Shown here piece after piece: positions 24,490-33,523 of a stretch of DNA of 36,948 nucleotides. Where the stretch lies: contig JAHJCH010000304.1 of assembly GCA_018813065.1 (NCBI GenBank), positions 1 to 36,948 on the forward strand, written 5' to 3'. The notes under the pieces are model-generated. The model did not search any database and was not told where the DNA came from. It saw only the letters and a program-made list of their open reading frames with translations. The position numbers and the translations under genes are program-made. The DNA is from Myxococcota bacterium. GTDB taxonomy: Bacteria > Myxococcota_A > Bradymonadia > UBA7976 > UBA1532. How positions within the stretch are numbered: position 1 is the stretch's first letter; the number at the start of each line of letters is the position of its first letter.

Positions 24490-26752
24490 AGAGACGCGCG
24501 CTGATCAGCCTGTTGCCCCTGGCGGCGATCTTCATCGCCTGCGGTGAGGATGAGGACGTCGGCCACAGCGGCCCCCTCGACGCCGCCCCCGAGATCATCG
24601 ACGCGCTGCCCCCCCAGGTGGACAGCGCCCCGCCGCCCCTGCGCTTTGACGCCGGGCCGCGCCGAGACGCCACGCTTGAGCCCGACGCCGCGCTTGATGC
24701 CGCACCCGACGCCGAGCCCGACGCCGCCCCCGCGCCCGACGCCGCCCCCCGCCCCGCCAACTGGGTGGAGGTGACGCTGACCCCCGGCAGACCCTCTACG
24801 CTCCGGGCGATGAGATCCAAGCGACGGCGGTCGTCTATGGCTTCGACGGCGCGCCCTTCGCCGATCAGGCGGTGCGCTGGGCGGTTGAGCCCGAGGGCCT
24901 GGCCGCCGTGGACGCCGAGGGCTTGATCACCGTCCAGGCCGAGGGGCAAGGCCGCGTCCACGCCTGCGCCTCGGAGGCGATCTGCGGCTCGGCGGCCTTC
25001 TTCGTGGACTCCGCGCCGCCCGTCTTGATGATCACGCAGCCCGCCCGAGGCGCCATCCTCGGCGCGGACGGGGCGACGACCATCCCTGTGCGCGGCACCG
25101 CCGTCGATGAGGGCGGCGCTGTCTGGGTGTGGATCAACGGCGAGCCCGTGGATGTGGACGCCGATGGGGTCTTCTCCCTCGATCTGCCCGCGCGCTTCGG
25201 CGTCAACCTCATCGAGGTCATCGCCGATGACGGCGTGCGTCGCGATCCGGTGGTGGATCTGCGCGAGGTGCTGTGGGCGCCGCGCTATGAGCCCGTCGAT
25301 CCCGAGCAGGCGCGGGTGCGTGGCGCGCTGGTGATGCGCATGGATCAGGCGCTCCTCGACACGGACACGCCCATCGATCTGAGCGGCGGCGCGGGCGAGT
25401 ATGTCCTTGAGGAGTTCGCCCAGCTGATCACCGCGCTGATCGCCCTCATCGATCCCAGCCCGCTGCTTGAGGGCATCCCTCTGGGCGGCGAGGGGCTCAA
25501 CCTGAGCGTTGAGGGCTTGGATTTGGGGACGCCATTGGTGGATTTGGCATGGATCGCGGGCGGAATGGAGATTTTCCTTCACTTCCCCCATATCCGCATC
25601 CAGACGAGCGGCGCGCTGAGCCTGGAGGGGGCCTCGATTGACCTCACCGGCGCCGTGGAGGCCAACACCGCCGCCTTCGTACACATGAGCTTGGTCCTGG
25701 ACGGCGCCGGGGTGCTGGCGGCGGTCGAGGAGGTGGGGATCAACGTCGAGTCCATCACCGGCGACTACGCCGATCCCAGCGCGAGGGCGCTGATCGAGAC
25801 GCTGGATGGGCAGCTGAGCCAGATTATCGTGGGGATGACCGAGGGGCTGATCAGCCAGATGCTGGCGGATCAGCTGCCGACGCTCTTTAACGCCGTGCTG
25901 GGCCAGCTCTTTGGCCCAGAGGGCATCCTCAGCGACATCAACTTGGACCTCTCTGGTCAGATCGAGGGGCTGGCGCCGATCAACCTCAGCCTGAGCTTTG
26001 AGCCCCAGGCCCTCGACATCCGCCCTCATGAGACGATGGCCTTCACCCTCGACGCCGCCGTGCGCCACCCCGCGCCCGTCACCGCGCCCCATGAGGACCC
26101 GGGCGTGCCCGCCATCAACGGTGATCCGCTGATCAACGCGCCTGGCGAGGGCTTCGGCGTCGCCGCGCGGCTGGCGCTGATCAACGCGCTGCTGCACGAG
26201 GTCTGGCGCGCGGGGCTCTTGCAGATGAACCTGCCCCTCAGCGGCCTCAGCGGCGTCTTAGACGCGCGGCTCCCGCCTGTGCTGGCGCCGACGCCGCCCG
26301 GCGCGCCCTTCCTGATGGAGATCCAGCTTGGCGATCTGCGGCTGCGGATGCAGGCGGGCGAGGCGCCGCCGGATGACTACACCGTCAGCCTGCGCGTGGG
26401 CGTGGATGTCTCCTTGGAGGGCGGCGCCTTTGAGCTGGTGGTCGCCGATGAGCCCGAGTTTGAGGTGCAGCTGCTCAGCCAAGGCAGCGCGCGGCCGCTG
26501 ATCAGCCCAGAGGGCCTGGCGGGGCTGCTCAAGGCGCTGATCTGGCCCAAGGTGGAGCAGGCGTTGGCGGGCGGGATGCGCTTTGAGCTGCCCGCCACGG
26601 CGCTGCCCGTGGACGCCTTACAGGCCTTCGCCCCTGAGATCACCGCGCTGAGCTTCAGCCCCATCTTTGACGCCGCCCCCTACCTCTCCCAAGGGCGGGT
26701 CCACCTCGAAGGCGGCGTGACGTTGATCTTAGGCGTCACGCCCGCTGAATAA
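24486..26752 (+). pseudogene. Second TULIP/BPI-like lipoprotein, interrupted by a 1-nt frameshift
   Basis: The gene starts at an ATG overlapping the previous stop (ATGA) and encodes a lipoprotein signal (LPLAAIFIACGED) and a D-A-x-P linker. After GRP at about codon 101 the frame becomes nonsense and ends at 24926, while the next frame continues with a sensible Ig-like domain (LYAPGDEIQATAVVYGFDG) to 26752. Inserting one G between 24788 and 24789 restores PGETLYAPGDEI and gives a 755-residue protein, a shorter paralog of the upstream lipoprotein. The C-terminal part again looks TULIP-like, with FGVAARLALINALLHEVWRA then GLLQMNL, a close parallel of the BPI C-barrel helix. The frameshift may be a sequencing error or a real lesion; no long homopolymer lies exactly at the site. 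Confidence 0.7.
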
Positions 26753-26826
26753 ACCTCGCCTCCCCGTACGCGCGCGCCGCCAAATCGGTTATCTCTGATC
26801 ACCCCCTCTCCCTTTGGTGGTCCATC

Positions 26827-28947
26827 ATGCCTCGACGCCGCGGATACGCTTATGCCGCCCTCGGGTTACTCCTCCTTCTTAGCCCCTCCGCCGCCGCGCT
26901 GGAGATCCCGGTCCGTGATCTCTGCGCCAAGCGGGACGTGGATCGCGATCGCTCACAGAAACAACGCCTCTTCCTCTTCAACCTCTCGGGCCTGGCCCGC
27001 GTTGAGCGCGGCGAGCGGCTGATCAACCAGAAAGGGAAGAAGATCGGCAGCCGCCAGGTGCTCAAGGAGATCGGCGGGGCGCAGATCTTTGGCGAGATCT
27101 GGCTCAAGACCTTCCCCATGCGGCGCTTTGAGCACCTGATGACGCCCAACGGCGCGCCCGCCGCGCTGAGGCGCAGCGCGGGGTTCAGCCTCAATGAGCT
27201 GAGGGCGGCGTTAAAGAGCAGCCCCGACGTGGAGTTTATGATCTACTCCGCCGGGTGCGTGGACTACCTCGCGATCCCTCACCTCAAGGCGTTTGAGGCC
27301 GACTGGACGAAGAAGGTCCACAAGCGGCAGGTCAAGCAGGGCCGAAAGACAAAGACAATCCAGGTCACGACGCACGCGCTCCACGTCCGCCCCACCATCG
27401 AGCTGTCCGTCTATCAGCGCCGGGGTGAGCGCTTTATGCTCCTCAGCCGCGTGGAGGAGACGGGCGGCGGGCTGTTTGACTTCGCCACCGACCTGGGCTC
27501 GGCGACGATGCAGATCGCCGAGCCTGGCAATGAGATCGCGGGGAAGTTCGCGCGGGAGAAGGTGGCGGCATACCGCGATAAGGCGCGGGCGATCACCAAG
27601 CGCGTGGAGGATCTCAACGGCCATGTCCGCCTGCTGCGGGCGACGCTCGCCAGCGACATCGCGCCCGAGGAGGCCGAGGCCGTGCAGGGCAAGATCGATG
27701 AGGCGCTGGCGATGATCAAAGACCTCGACGCCCAGGCGGAGACGCTGCTGCAGATCCTCGAAGATCCGCGCGGGGCGGCCAACCGCTTGGCCCGCGAGGC
27801 CAACCCCACCTGGGCTGATTTGGCGACGGGCTTCCCTGTTGATCGTGGCTGCTTTGGGCGTGGACGGCCCTTCAGCTGCGGGGCGGGCCGCGTCAACCTC
27901 CCTGCGCGGGATGAGAAGGGCATCAACGGGCTCAGCGAGCGCTCCGGCCCCGCGTGCAAGGGCGTCAACCCTCAAAGCCTCCCCAGCGTCGCCCAGTGCG
28001 AGATCCGCGTCCGCGCCGAGAACATCGGCCTGCTGATGATCAAGTCGGCCAGCGGCCTAGATGGCTGGCGGCTGTTCGCGCCGCTGCAATACACCGTCGA
28101 GGCTGAGGGCGATGAGGGCGATGTCTCCGTCTCCCTGGGCGCCGCCGAGGGCGTGGACGCCGGTGATGTCTTCGAGGCGGTGCGCTATGAGAACGGCGAG
28201 CGGATCGTGCTGGGCTACGCGCGGGTGGTCCGCGCGGGGGTCGGCGGCGTGACGGGCAAGGCCGATCCCTCCGTGCTCGTCTGGCGCGCGGGGGAGGCGG
28301 GGGTGGGCGCGCGGATGGAGGAGCGGGCCTTCATCGGCGTGGCCTTGGCCGCCCATAGCCACCTGATCACGCCGCTGGAGAGGTCGAAGGCGCCCTTGGT
28401 CCAAGGGCTCGACATGCTCGGCGGCCTCAGCCTCGACGTGGGCTATGACTTAACGCCCTTTATGAGCTGGCGTTGGGGGCAAGCCTGGCTGCGCACGCAC
28501 TTTGATCTGCTGGTGCGCCCTCAAGCGAGCGTGAAGGGCGAGGGGGACGTCGAGCGGCTGGACTGGACCTGGATGAACTTTCAAGCGGGGCCGGAGCTGA
28601 AGATCTACCTCGTGCGGCGCTTGGACCTCTTCGCCTCGGCGGCGGGCGGCATGACCTTCGTGGTGGCCTCCACCTCCGACAATCAGATCAAGCGCGAGAG
28701 CGAAGAAGAGGCGGGGGATGACAGCGGGATGGGCTCAACGGCCTCGCTGCGCCTCGACGGCGGCTTTGACATCCTCCTCGATCCCGCCTGGCAGCTGCGG
28801 CTCTCGGGCGGGTATCAGAAAAACTTTGCCGCCCTGACCCTGGAGCCCCCCGATGACATCGAGGAGGGCGCGTCGATCTTTCATGGTCAGGAGGTCGGCA
28901 CCCTCTCAGGCTGGGGGGCCAAGCTGGGGCTCAACTACATCTGGTAG
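26827..28947 (+). CDS. Large secreted protein with coiled coil and C-terminal outer-membrane barrel
   Basis: A 706-residue protein with a signal peptide (MPRRRGYAYAALGLLLLLSPSAAA) and GGTGG upstream of the ATG. Residues about 30-235 form a mixed alpha/beta domain with no recognised family. About 240-320 is a charged coiled coil (KRVEDLNGHVRLLRATLAS and similar). A Cys-containing loop region (GCFGRGRPFSCGAGRVN) follows, then a small beta domain (about 440-500). The last 200 residues alternate strand-like segments with aromatics (YDLTPFMSWRWGQAWLRTHF) and end in LGLNYIW, a terminal aromatic typical of BamA-dependent barrels. Function is unknown. It lies 74 bp downstream of the two lipoprotein genes and may be their outer-membrane partner; that is inference. 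Confidence 0.6.
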   Translation: MPRRRGYAYAALGLLLLLSPSAAALEIPVRDLCAKRDVDRDRSQKQRLFLFNLSGLARVERGERLINQKGKKIGSRQVLKEIGGAQIFGEIWLKTFPMRRFEHLMTPNGAPAALRRSAGFSLNELRAALKSSPDVEFMIYSAGCVDYLAIPHLKAFEADWTKKVHKRQVKQGRKTKTIQVTTHALHVRPTIELSVYQRRGERFMLLSRVEETGGGLFDFATDLGSATMQIAEPGNEIAGKFAREKVAAYRDKARAITKRVEDLNGHVRLLRATLASDIAPEEAEAVQGKIDEALAMIKDLDAQAETLLQILEDPRGAANRLAREANPTWADLATGFPVDRGCFGRGRPFSCGAGRVNLPARDEKGINGLSERSGPACKGVNPQSLPSVAQCEIRVRAENIGLLMIKSASGLDGWRLFAPLQYTVEAEGDEGDVSVSLGAAEGVDAGDVFEAVRYENGERIVLGYARVVRAGVGGVTGKADPSVLVWRAGEAGVGARMEERAFIGVALAAHSHLITPLERSKAPLVQGLDMLGGLSLDVGYDLTPFMSWRWGQAWLRTHFDLLVRPQASVKGEGDVERLDWTWMNFQAGPELKIYLVRRLDLFASAAGGMTFVVASTSDNQIKRESEEEAGDDSGMGSTASLRLDGGFDILLDPAWQLRLSGGYQKNFAALTLEPPDDIEEGASIFHGQEVGTLSGWGAKLGLNYIW

Positions 28948-28953
28948 CGCCGC

Positions 28954-30573
28954 TCACCAGTGGATTGACAGCAGCAGCTGCACCAGCCCGAAGAGGAACA
29001 AAGCGAGGATGATCAAGATGTAAGCGGCGTCGAGGAGGGCGTGCTTGCGTGTGCCCTTGTCGCCCTCTTCATCGCCGCCAGCGGCCGCCCAGCCCTGCGT
29101 CACCTGCCGCGTGTTGTAGTAGACGAGGAAGAACAGCCCCAAGAGCAGGACGGCGCCGCTGGAGAGCAGGCCCACGGCGAAGCGGCGCTGCCAGGTGCTC
29201 TTGAGCAGCGCCACGGTCTGCTTGGCGCTGACGCCGGAGTCGGCCAGGAGCGGCGGATCGCGCTGGGGGCGCTCGATGCGGCCCAAGAGGTACTCCACCA
29301 AGAGCGGATCATCGCTGCGCGGCAGGGCGTCGAGGCTCGGCGGCGCCTGGGGGTCCTTGATCAGCATCGCGCGCAGCCAGTCGAGGGCCTCCAGCGGCGA
29401 TTTGCGGCTCACCAAGACATACTGCCCTCCGCGAGAGCGCCCAGGCAGGTAGGTTGTCTGATACGCCTGCACCCACAAGAGCGCGGGATCTTGCCCTGGA
29501 TCGGGCACGGTCAGCCGCGCCACGCCCGAACCCTCCGCCAAGGTCAGCGCGCTCGTCGCCAGCCAGCGCGCGCCGTGCCAGGCGTCGATAAAGACGCCGC
29601 CCTGGCGGTGAATCGACTGCACCCGCAGCGCCAGCGTATCGCCAGGGGCCACGATCAGGCGGCTCGTCGTCAAGGCGAACTGCGTCGGCGTGTGTGAGAT
29701 GCGCCGCTCGCCGCTGGCCCAGATCCACGCGGGCTGGCTGCTCGGCTGGCTGCTCGGCTGGCTGCTCGGCTGGCTGGTGGGCTGGCTGCTCGGCGCGCTG
29801 GTGGGCTGGCTGCTCGGCGCGCTGGTGGGCTGGCTGCTTGGCGCGCTCAGCGGCGCCTCTGGATCAAGCACGGTGAAGGTGAACCAGAAGCGTGGGTGAA
29901 GCGGGTGGATGTTCATCCGCGCCAGGCCATGCGCCCCGGTCAGGAGCCGGCGAGGCAAGGGGATCGCGCTGGCGCCCTCCTTGAGGCCAAACTCCACGAG
30001 CGCGCGCCGAGGCTGACCTTGGGCGTCGGTGATCCGCAAAGCCAAGCTATCGGGCAGGCCAGCGGCCAACAGCGGCCCCATGGGCGTCAGCGCCACGCGC
30101 AGCGCGCCGACATCGGGGGGATAGACGGGCGGTTGCTTGGACAGCGGCTCGATGGGGGTAAGCGGCGGCGAAGGCAGCACATCTACGCCCAGCTCCGCCG
30201 TGATCGGCCCGTCCTCGATCTCCCCGGTCAAGGCGATCTTCCAGCGCCCGGCGCGGCTGGGGGGCGTGAGGAGGCCCTGAACGAAGCCATTGGCCCGCCC
30301 CTCAAGGGCGACGGCGGGGCCGACCTCACCGGAGGGGCTGATAAACCGGGCGTTGAGCTTGGAGAGGGGCATCAAGCGATTAAAGCGCAGATCGCGGCGG
30401 GCGACGCGCAGCGCCGCAGGCTCCCCCGCCACCCACACCTCGGGGCCAAAGACATTCAGCCCGTCTCGCGCGTCGATCTGGCTGAGGAACAGCCCGCCGC
30501 TGAGGAGCAAGATAAACCACAAGGCGACGGCGCCGCCGATGACCTTCGCGTGCCGCTTGAGGCGCTCAAGCAT
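28954..30573 (-). CDS. Membrane protein with Ser/Pro/Gln repeat linker and C-terminal helices
   Basis: A 539-residue protein with AGGAGG just upstream of its ATG. One membrane helix lies near the N-terminus (about 13-32). A large extracytoplasmic part follows, with beta-sandwich-like segments (for example GRWKIALTGEIEDGPITAEL), a low-complexity linker of SQPTSAPS-type repeats (about 240-280), and another beta domain. Two more membrane helices lie at about 460-485 and 510-537. The topology resembles proteins that hold a surface domain on the inner membrane. No family is recognised. It is the last gene of a minus-strand operon, 29 bases after the M23 peptidase gene, so it may act in envelope assembly. 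Confidence 0.65.
   Translation of the reverse strand: MLERLKRHAKVIGGAVALWFILLLSGGLFLSQIDARDGLNVFGPEVWVAGEPAALRVARRDLRFNRLMPLSKLNARFISPSGEVGPAVALEGRANGFVQGLLTPPSRAGRWKIALTGEIEDGPITAELGVDVLPSPPLTPIEPLSKQPPVYPPDVGALRVALTPMGPLLAAGLPDSLALRITDAQGQPRRALVEFGLKEGASAIPLPRRLLTGAHGLARMNIHPLHPRFWFTFTVLDPEAPLSAPSSQPTSAPSSQPTSAPSSQPTSQPSSQPSSQPSSQPAWIWASGERRISHTPTQFALTTSRLIVAPGDTLALRVQSIHRQGGVFIDAWHGARWLATSALTLAEGSGVARLTVPDPGQDPALLWVQAYQTTYLPGRSRGGQYVLVSRKSPLEALDWLRAMLIKDPQAPPSLDALPRSDDPLLVEYLLGRIERPQRDPPLLADSGVSAKQTVALLKSTWQRRFAVGLLSSGAVLLLGLFFLVYYNTRQVTQGWAAAGGDEEGDKGTRKHALLDAAYILIILALFLFGLVQLLLSIHW
29732..29850. repeat. Tandem 12-bp and 24-bp repeats encoding a Ser/Pro/Gln linker
   Basis: About 120 bases of near-perfect tandem repeats on the plus strand, built from the 12-mer CTGGCTGCTCGG and a 24-base variant with GCGCTGGTGGG. 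On the coding (minus) strand they give SSQP and SAPSSQPT units. Unit length is a multiple of 3, so slippage would change linker length and keep the frame. Confidence 0.9.
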
Positions 30574-30602
30574 CGGGCCTCCTCTCTTCTCTTCGTCTGC
30601 TC

Positions 30603-31994
30603 TTAGTCTTCTTCTTCTGTGTCTTCTTCTTCTTCGCCCTTGATGGGCGTCTCAGGCGCCGCCGCGCCGCCCAGCGCCTCATCGACGGGCTCGGGCGAGG
30701 CGCTGGGCGCGCTCATGGCCGCCAAGCGCGCCGAGAGCGCGGCGACGTGCGCCTTAAAGGCGGGCATCTCCTGGCGCTTGACCGGCGCGCCGCGGGTCAT
30801 CTTGAGCTTCTGAGGGTTGACGTGCTTGCCGTTGTGCTTGACCCCAAAGTGCAGGTGAGGCCCGGTGCTGCGGCCGGTGGAGCCCACGGTGCCGATGAGC
30901 TGCTTTTGCTTGACCTTGACGCCGCGCTTGATCCCTCTGCGGATGGTGTGGAGGTGGGCATAGAGGCTGGTGAGGCCGCCGCTGTGCTCGATGACGATCA
31001 GGTTGCCGTTATAGCCCTTCTCACCCGCGAACTTGATGGTGCCTGCGGCCATGGCCCAGACGGGGGTGCCGCGCGGCGCGGCGTAATCAACGCCCAGGTG
31101 CTTCTTGTTAAAGCCCGTGACGGGGTGCTTGCGCTTACCAAAGCCGCTGGAGACGCGGGTGAACTTCAGCGGTGTCGCCAAAAAGGTCTTACGCGCGCTC
31201 TGCCCGTCCTCCAGATAGAAATCACCGCCCACCTTGGGGAAGCGAAAGGCGCGAAAGCGCCCGGCCTTACCGTTGTACTCTGCGGCGATGATGTCGCCGT
31301 AGCGCACGAAGGCCTCATCCTTATAGATCTTCTCGACGATGACGCGGACCTCATCGCCGGGCTGCGTGTCCTTGAAGAAGTCCATGTCCCAGGCGAAGGC
31401 GTCGATGATGCGGCTGACGAGGGCGCCGCCCTCCCCGGCGCGCTGCAAGGCGGCGTAGAGGGAAGAGTGAATCGGCGCCACCACCTCGGCCTCGACGGCG
31501 CGCAGCTGCACCTCAACGGCGCGGCCCACGAGGCCGCCGGCCGCATCGGGGCTGACCTCGAAGATCTCCACGGGGCTGTGCTCAAAGCGAAAGACGCGCA
31601 GGGCGCCGTCCTTGAGCTTGAGCAGATAGGGCGCGCCGGGCTTGGCGTAGCGAAAATCGTAGACGCCCTTGAGCGCGGCCACGATCTGATGCACGTGCTG
31701 AGGCGTCGCGCCGTGCTTGGTCAGCGCGGCGCTGAGCGTCTCACCGCGCTCAAGGACCCCGCGCGCCTCACCTGGGGGCGAGGGTGGGGGGGCGGCGCGC
31801 GCGGCATCCACGGAGGGTGAAGAGGGTGGGGCCGCTGGCGCGGCCGCGTCAGGAGGCGCCAGGCTGGGCCCTGCGTCTTGGAGAGAGAGGGGGGCGTCCC
31901 CGCAGCGGCTCACCCCCAAGACGAGGGCGATCGCCAAAGACAAGACCACCCCGCCGCCGATCCAATGCTTCAGCTCTAGGCGCTCAAAGCTCAT
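30603..31994 (-). CDS. M23-family peptidoglycan endopeptidase (MepM-like)
   Basis: A 463-residue zinc peptidase that should cut peptidoglycan peptide cross-links in the periplasm. The ATG at 31994 has GAGGG 5 nt upstream; an in-frame start 21 bases earlier has no such signal. A membrane helix or uncleaved signal lies at about 12-28, followed by a Pro/Ala linker (about 40-75) and an OapA/LysM-like region (GETLSAALTKHGATPQHVHQ). The M23 domain (about 280-395) has all ligands: H299-x3-D303 (HLGVDYAAP), LYAHLH, and H380-x-H382 (GPHLHFGV). Because the metal ligands are intact it is probably an active enzyme, not an EnvC-type activator. The tail is very acidic (EEEEDTEEED). Confidence 0.92.
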   Translation of the reverse strand: MSFERLELKHWIGGGVVLSLAIALVLGVSRCGDAPLSLQDAGPSLAPPDAAAPAAPPSSPSVDAARAAPPPSPPGEARGVLERGETLSAALTKHGATPQHVHQIVAALKGVYDFRYAKPGAPYLLKLKDGALRVFRFEHSPVEIFEVSPDAAGGLVGRAVEVQLRAVEAEVVAPIHSSLYAALQRAGEGGALVSRIIDAFAWDMDFFKDTQPGDEVRVIVEKIYKDEAFVRYGDIIAAEYNGKAGRFRAFRFPKVGGDFYLEDGQSARKTFLATPLKFTRVSSGFGKRKHPVTGFNKKHLGVDYAAPRGTPVWAMAAGTIKFAGEKGYNGNLIVIEHSGGLTSLYAHLHTIRRGIKRGVKVKQKQLIGTVGSTGRSTGPHLHFGVKHNGKHVNPQKLKMTRGAPVKRQEMPAFKAHVAALSARLAAMSAPSASPEPVDEALGGAAAPETPIKGEEEEDTEEED

Positions 31995-32033
31995 CAATCC
32001 CTCAACACTGGACATTTTATTGGGGGGAGGTTC

Positions 32034-33056
32034 TCAAGGCCCCTGATGATACGCAATCCCAAAAAGGAGGAGCCGCCGGGTGTACTCGGGGCCATCATTG
32101 AAGGGCGAAAACCAAGCGCCCAGATCGCCGAGGAGGGACCAAGCCTCGCCCACGGGGCGCTCTAAGCGGAGGCGGAGGCTCGTGCGGGCCTCATCATCGA
32201 GATAATCATCCTCGGAGATGTACTGCCGCGAGGCATAATCGAGGCGTTGCAGGTTGAGCTGAGCGGAGGCCAGAACGCCATAGATTGGCGCCGTCAGCTG
32301 CGCCTGCGCTTGCTGGTGAACATAGCCTCCCTGCGCGCTATTGGACTGATTACGCCCATAGGACAGCTCCAAGCGGGCCACGACCGCGCCTTGATAAGCC
32401 CACCAAGCATAGGCCCCCCAGAGGGCATCGGCGCGGCGCGCTTCGCCGCGCTCAAGGACCCCTTCGCTGACGACGACCAGGGCATCACCCTCAAAGCGAC
32501 GCGCAGCCAAGCGCCCGCCGAGGCCCGAGGAGGCCGCGCCGCCGCGCCATGAGAGGCTCAGGGCGCCGCCGAGGCCCTCAAAGCTCTGATCGGGCAGGGG
32601 CTCATAATCAAAGCGGAGGGCCTCCAAGCTCAGGCCGAGGCGTGTTGGTCCCAAGCCGAGCTGCGCGGCGGCCTCGCCGCTGACGCGGGTAAAGTCGCGA
32701 GGAAAGGCGGGGGCGCGGCTGACGCGCTCTTGCAGGGCCACGGAGAGGGAAGCGGCTTGAAGGAGGGCATCAGGGCGGGCGGACCAGCGGGCTTGCCCCT
32801 CTAGGCGTTGAGAGAAGCCGTCCTCGCCCTCAGCGCCTTCAAAGCGGCGCGCGCCGCCCTGATAATGGGCATCGAGGGTGAGGGGTGCGAGGCGGGCGAC
32901 CTCATGAGCTTCGAGGGTCAAGCGGAGGAGGGGGCTTTGAGTGGGGTGAGGGCCTTCGGCGTGGCTGACGTTGGAGTCAAGGCCGGCGGCGGCTTCGACC
33001 CGCGTCTCGGCGAGGCTGAGCGTCGGGCAGAGGAGCAGGAGGAGAGGCCATCGCAT
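32034..33056 (-). CDS. Predicted outer-membrane beta-barrel protein
   Basis: A 340-residue protein with a short signal peptide (MRWPLLLLLCPTLSLA, then ETRVE). The mature part consists of many amphipathic strands with alternating hydrophobic residues (LSVALQERVS, TRLGLSLEALRFDYEP, SAQLNLQRLDYASRQYI), consistent with a barrel of about 14-16 strands. It ends LLLFGIAYHQGP. No family is recognised. It lacks a clear Shine-Dalgarno, and its start lies inside the upstream small gene (80-base overlap), so translation may depend on that gene. The M23 peptidase gene follows after 39 bases. Confidence 0.65.
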   Translation of the reverse strand: MRWPLLLLLCPTLSLAETRVEAAAGLDSNVSHAEGPHPTQSPLLRLTLEAHEVARLAPLTLDAHYQGGARRFEGAEGEDGFSQRLEGQARWSARPDALLQAASLSVALQERVSRAPAFPRDFTRVSGEAAAQLGLGPTRLGLSLEALRFDYEPLPDQSFEGLGGALSLSWRGGAASSGLGGRLAARRFEGDALVVVSEGVLERGEARRADALWGAYAWWAYQGAVVARLELSYGRNQSNSAQGGYVHQQAQAQLTAPIYGVLASAQLNLQRLDYASRQYISEDDYLDDEARTSLRLRLERPVGEAWSLLGDLGAWFSPFNDGPEYTRRLLLFGIAYHQGP

Positions 33057-33243
33057 GGACGGTACTATACCCCACGTCAGGCTGTTTGGCGGAGATCTGC
33101 TCAGCGCTATCGGAGGCCACCGTGCCGAGGGTGGCCAACAGGAGCGTGAGGACGCCGAACATCAACACGCCGAGCAGGGTCGCGGCGACGAGGGTGACCA
33201 GCGCCATGATGGTGGTGGCGATTTGACTGCTCTCAACTTCCAT
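32977..33243 (-). CDS. Small membrane protein overlapping the barrel gene
   Basis: An 88-residue frame preceded by a strong Shine-Dalgarno (GGAGGG, 6 nt before the ATG). Residues about 8-40 form one long or two short hydrophobic helices (TIMALVTLVAATLLGVLMFG, then VLTLLLATLG). The C-terminal 30 residues are Pro/Arg-rich and come from the region that also encodes the signal peptide of the barrel protein in another frame. The strong ribosome site and first position in the operon argue that it is translated; the long overlap suggests either a leader for coupling or a frame extended past an older stop. No family is recognised. Confidence 0.5.
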   Translation of the reverse strand: MEVESSQIATTIMALVTLVAATLLGVLMFGVLTLLLATLGTVASDSAEQISAKQPDVGYSTVHAMASPPAPLPDAQPRRDAGRSRRRP

Positions 33244-33397
33244 GTCTGACCCTCCTTCCTTGGGCTCGCTCGTAAGGGTGAACTACTGAGGCTATCTCTC
33301 CACGTTTTGTTTCAAAAAAGCAAAAGATTTCAACATGAAAGCGGCGCTGGGCATGAGGAAGGGGGGTGAGGAGGGGGGGCGGATGAGGCCAAAATGA
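33244..33397. promoter_or_regulatory. Intergenic region that should carry the promoter of the minus-strand envelope operon
   Basis: The stretch between the small membrane protein gene and the rRNA terminator array has no gene. It changes from AT-rich (33290-33335) to G-rich. A minus-strand TTGAAA is visible near 33331, but I see no convincing -10 at the right spacing, so the exact promoter is not called. Confidence 0.3.
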
Positions 33398-33508
33398 GGT
33401 CGCCTTCGATGGATTTTGGACATAAAAAAAGCCCCGCAGATAAAGAACCTGCGGGGCTTTGATAGATTTCTGGCGGCGACCTACTCTCCAAAACCACAGC
33501 GTGGTTGT
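33398..33508. repeat. 111-bp direct repeat, copy 1
   Basis: Matches 33517-33627 at a 119-base offset with two differences. The unit contains an intrinsic terminator, a copy of the 5S rRNA 3' end and a short AACCAC/GTGGTT hairpin. Confidence 0.9.
33424..33460 (-). terminator. Third rRNA operon terminator (T3)
   Basis: On the minus strand a 12-bp stem (AAAGCCCCGCAG / CTGCGGGGCTTT) with a 9-nt loop is followed by a run of seven T. It is nearly identical to T1 and T2 and lies farthest from the 5S gene. Confidence 0.9.
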
Positions 33509-33523
33509 TGAGAGTTGGTCGCC
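33475..33523. repeat. Short palindromic element (B) derived from the 5S rRNA 3' end
   Basis: The arms GGCGACCTACTCTC and GAGAGTTGGTCGCC pair with one mismatch around an inner hairpin AACCAC-AGC-GTGGTT. The left arm is the 3' end of the 5S gene as seen on the plus strand. It lies between T2 and T3. Confidence 0.75.

Noticed and set aside
21640-26197. Long minus-strand frames (328-572 codons) opposite the two large lipoprotein genes
   Set aside because: They have Gly/Ala/Arg/His-rich low-complexity products typical of antisense frames and no start signals.
29690-30606. Plus-strand frames with repeated LLGWLLG-like peptides
   Set aside because: They are the antisense reading of the SSQP repeat linker.
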